Made by a program: the position numbers and the translations under genes. DNA of 20,000 nt from Theodoxus fluviatilis (lineage: Eukaryota; Mollusca; Gastropoda; Cycloneritida; Neritidae), in contig JAWQFJ010014974.1 in assembly GCA_034096865.1 (NCBI GenBank), positions 1-20,000 on the forward strand. Reading direction: 5' to 3'. Every line of letters begins with the position of its first letter. Positions within the stretch are counted from its first letter, which is position 1. Below, in pieces: positions 17,875-20,000 of this stretch. The notes beneath the pieces are model-generated. The model made no database searches, had not been told where the DNA came from, and saw only the letters and a list, made by a program, of their open reading frames with translations.

Positions 17875-18708
17875 GGGCAAAGCCCATACGACTCACATGA
17901 TTGACCTTGACCTTTACATGACCTTGACCTTCAGATGCCCCTCAAGGTCAAGGTCAAACAACTAAACCTACCGATGACATCATACACTAAGAAATGCTTT
18001 ACACATTTTTCCTACCAAAATACATGTGACCTTGACCCAAGGTCAAGGTCATCCAAGGTCATGCAACACAAAGCTGTTAATTCAAGACATAGGAAGCACA
18101 ATGGTGCTTACTGGCACTTTCTACCATGATATATAGTCACTTTTAGTGGTTCACTACCCCATTTTGGTCACATTTCATAAGGGTCAAAGTTACCTTGACC
18201 TTGATGATATGTGACCAAATGTGACTTATGATGAAAGTATAACATGTGTACTACAATGATATGAAGTTTGGAATAGTTATCTTCCATAGTTCAGGAGCAA
18301 GGTTGCTTCAAAATATGTATATAATCCAACTTTAAAGAGCTCCTGTGACCTTAACCTTGAAGCAAGATCAACCAAACTGGTATCAAAAGATAGGGATTAC
18401 CTTGCCTTATATACCATATATAGGTCAGGTATCCAATCACAATAACTTCAGAGAAAATTGATAAAATATGAAAAATGACTGTTTTTTAGACAACATTTAT
18501 GGCCCCTGCGACCTTGACCTTGAAGCAAGGACAGGTCCCTATGTATGTTTTTGTACGCCTTGTCATCATACACCATCATGCCAAATTGGGTGTTGATAGA
18601 CTTAATAGTCTCCGAGAAAAATCAAACGTTAAAGTTTTCGGACGCCCGGACGCCCGGACGGACGAAACGGGTGAGTACATAGACTCACTTTTGCTTCGCA
18701 TGTGAGTC
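17875..18708 (+). mobile_element. TGACCTTGA-rich dispersed element, copy 3 (complete)
   Basis: This is the best full-length copy, about 834 bp. The left tip is GGGCAAAGCCCATACGACTC followed by ACATG; the right tip is CATGTGAGTC, the reverse complement of GACTCACATG near the left end. The right end also folds: GTGAGTACATAGACTCAC, and ACTCAC...GTGAGT at 18683-18707. I count eight exact TGACCTTGA/TCAAGGTCA nonamers (near 17902, 17930, 17942, 17948, 18027, 18042, 18196 and 18513). Target duplication and class are undetermined. It encodes nothing recognisable, so it is most likely non-autonomous. Confidence 0.8.
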
Positions 18709-18888
18709 AAAAACAACAACTCGCCACGTCGAATAGAAAGCTGTATATTTGAGGGCGACAAATCTGAGGCGCAGCCATCAACTAGCCAACCAGAAAAGAG
18801 ATCCAGGGTAGGGAACAGAGCTAAAAGCGGTAGCCATGTGGTGTCATGTAGCTCTGCGGGACAAACCAGTACAGCTGAAATGGTCGTT

Positions 18889-19163
18889 GTCGGCAACATT
18901 TCCGGACACTGTACCCCAGTTTCAAATCTCGGCATTTCTCGCGAGAACGGAAATTTATAAACGTCGTTTAGCTTAAGATTACACCCGAATCACGTGGACC
19001 GTTAAGGTGCATGGAGTACAGTATCGCCGAGCAAGACGTTTGTCACAAAACGCAGATACATTAACGCGGCCGGATATTAGAATAACTCCCCGGGCGTGCG
19101 AGTCACGTGACTGTAAGGCCGAGATTTCAAAACTGGGGTACAGTGTCCGGAAATCCTGCCGAC
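18889..19163. mobile_element. 275-bp MITE-like element with 45-bp TIRs
   Basis: The left arm GTCGGCAACATTTCCGGACA then CTGTACCCCAGTTTCAAATC (18889-18933) is the inverted copy of 19118-19163, with about four differences. The 185-bp interior is non-coding and contains two CACGTG E-box palindromes (near 18992 and 19103). A transcript of either strand could fold into a long hairpin. I could not identify a convincing target duplication. It sits between two TGACCTTGA elements. Confidence 0.75.
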
Positions 19164-19220
19164 TTCGACTCATTCAGCACTAGAACAAGAGAGGCTCGTC
19201 ACAACGAGAAGCAACAATAA

Positions 19221-20000
19221 TGGCAAAGCCCATACAACTCACATGCTTGACCTTGACCTTTACACGAAATTGACCTTTAGACGACCTTGACCTTGACATG
19301 ACCTTGATCTTCAAGGTCAAACAACTAAACCTAGCTATGACATCATACACTAAGAAATGCTTTACACATTTTTCCTACCAAAATACATGTGACCTTGCCC
19401 CAAGGTCAAGGTCATCCAAGGTCATGCAACACAAAGCTGTTAATTCAAGACATAGGAAGCACAATGGAGCTTATTGGCACTTTCTACCATGAGATATGGT
19501 CACTTTTAGTAGTTCACTACCCCATTTTGGTCACATTTCATAAGGGTCAAAGTGACCTTGACCTTGATGATATGTGACCAAATTAGTCTCATAATGAAAG
19601 TATAACATGTGTACTACAATGTTATGAAGTTTGGAAGAGTTATCTTCCATAGTTCAGGTCAAGGTCACTTCAAAATATGTATACAATCCAACTTTAAAGA
19701 GCTCCTGTGACCTTGACCTGAAGCAAGGTCAAGTCACTGTGTATGTTTTTGTACGCGTTGTCATCCTACACCATCATGCCAAATTGGGTGTTGATAGACC
19801 TAATAGTCTCCGAGAAAATCCAACGTTAAAGGTTTTTACGGATTACAGGACGCCCGGACACCTGGTCTGCCCGATAGGACGCCCGGACGCCTGGGCAGAC
19901 GACACGGGTGACCTAGTATGAAAGTATAACATGTGTACTACAATGTTATGAAGTTTGGAAGAGTTATCTTCCATAGTTCAGGGTCAAGGTCACTTCAAAA
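19221..20000 (+). mobile_element. TGACCTTGA-rich dispersed element, copy 4 (rearranged, runs off window)
   Basis: The left tip GGCAAAGCCCATACAACTCA starts at about 19222. Compared with copy 3, the segment corresponding to about 18361-18530 is missing: the sequence goes straight from the first GAAGCAAGG to the material after the second. At about 19913 the element jumps back, and 19918-20000 repeats 19599-19677 almost exactly (GAAAGTATAACATGTGTACT onwards). So the right tip is replaced by a partial tandem copy. Confidence 0.8.

Noticed and set aside
18499..18705. ORFs within TGACCTTGA elements that recur between copies
   Set aside because: The recurrence follows from copy similarity. The frames are short, run through the nonamer repeats and show no domain.

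Overview
The window looks like a piece of an animal nuclear genome. It has short conserved exons with GT-AG introns, very abundant microsatellites and minisatellites, and several families of transposable elements. The repeat types (a TGACCTTGA-rich element, a Ginger-type DNA transposon, the 3' end of a CR1/L2-like non-LTR element, a tRNA-like SINE core) suggest a marine invertebrate, possibly a mollusc. That assignment is inference.

The only host gene I can support lies on the minus strand. Six exons (A 17166-17300, B 15669-15830, C 13377-13623, D 10230-10375, E 4641-4736, F 2210-2350) join with compatible phases (0, 0, 1, 0, 0). They give 309 continuous codons of an axonemal outer-arm dynein heavy chain of the DNAH5/DNAH8 type. 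The segment runs from the end of the AAA1 motor module through the AAA1-AAA2 linker, the AAA2 P-loop (GPCGAGKT), the AAA2 Walker B region (LILDGPVD) and the AAA2 sensor/arginine region ([10 protein letters not shown]), to the start of the AAA2-AAA3 connection. The rest of this very large gene is outside the window on both sides.

The introns carry almost everything else. Intron A-B (1.3 kb) is (TGAA)n, (CAC)n, (AAC/GAC)n and CT-rich DNA. Intron B-C (2.0 kb) holds a 32-unit, 30-bp minisatellite, a SINE-like core and a (TGAA)n block. Intron C-D (3.0 kb) is largely a decayed tandem array whose units contain copies of the end of exon C and its splice donor. Intron D-E (5.5 kb) holds a 3,027-bp Ginger-like transposon, with 182-bp terminal inverted repeats and a TATA target duplication, nested in a copy of the TGACCTTGA element. 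That copy also carries a PIF1/Helitron helicase fragment and a 25-bp minisatellite. Intron E-F (2.3 kb) holds a CR1/L2-like 3' fragment with an (AATC)n tail and about 660 bp of (CT)n/(GTCT)n. Beyond exon F lies an inverted-repeat element of about 0.93 kb and another TGACCTTGA element. Upstream of exon A, at 17.9-20 kb, are two more TGACCTTGA elements with a 275-bp MITE-like element between them.

I see no prokaryotic features, CRISPR array or intact mobile-element enzyme. The most unusual observations are the tandem copies of the exon C end, which create decoy 5' splice sites and 25-nt micro-exon look-alikes; the regularly spaced ATTACGCGTAAT palindromes in the Ginger termini; and the dispersed element dense in TCAAGGTCA, the extended nuclear-receptor half-site.
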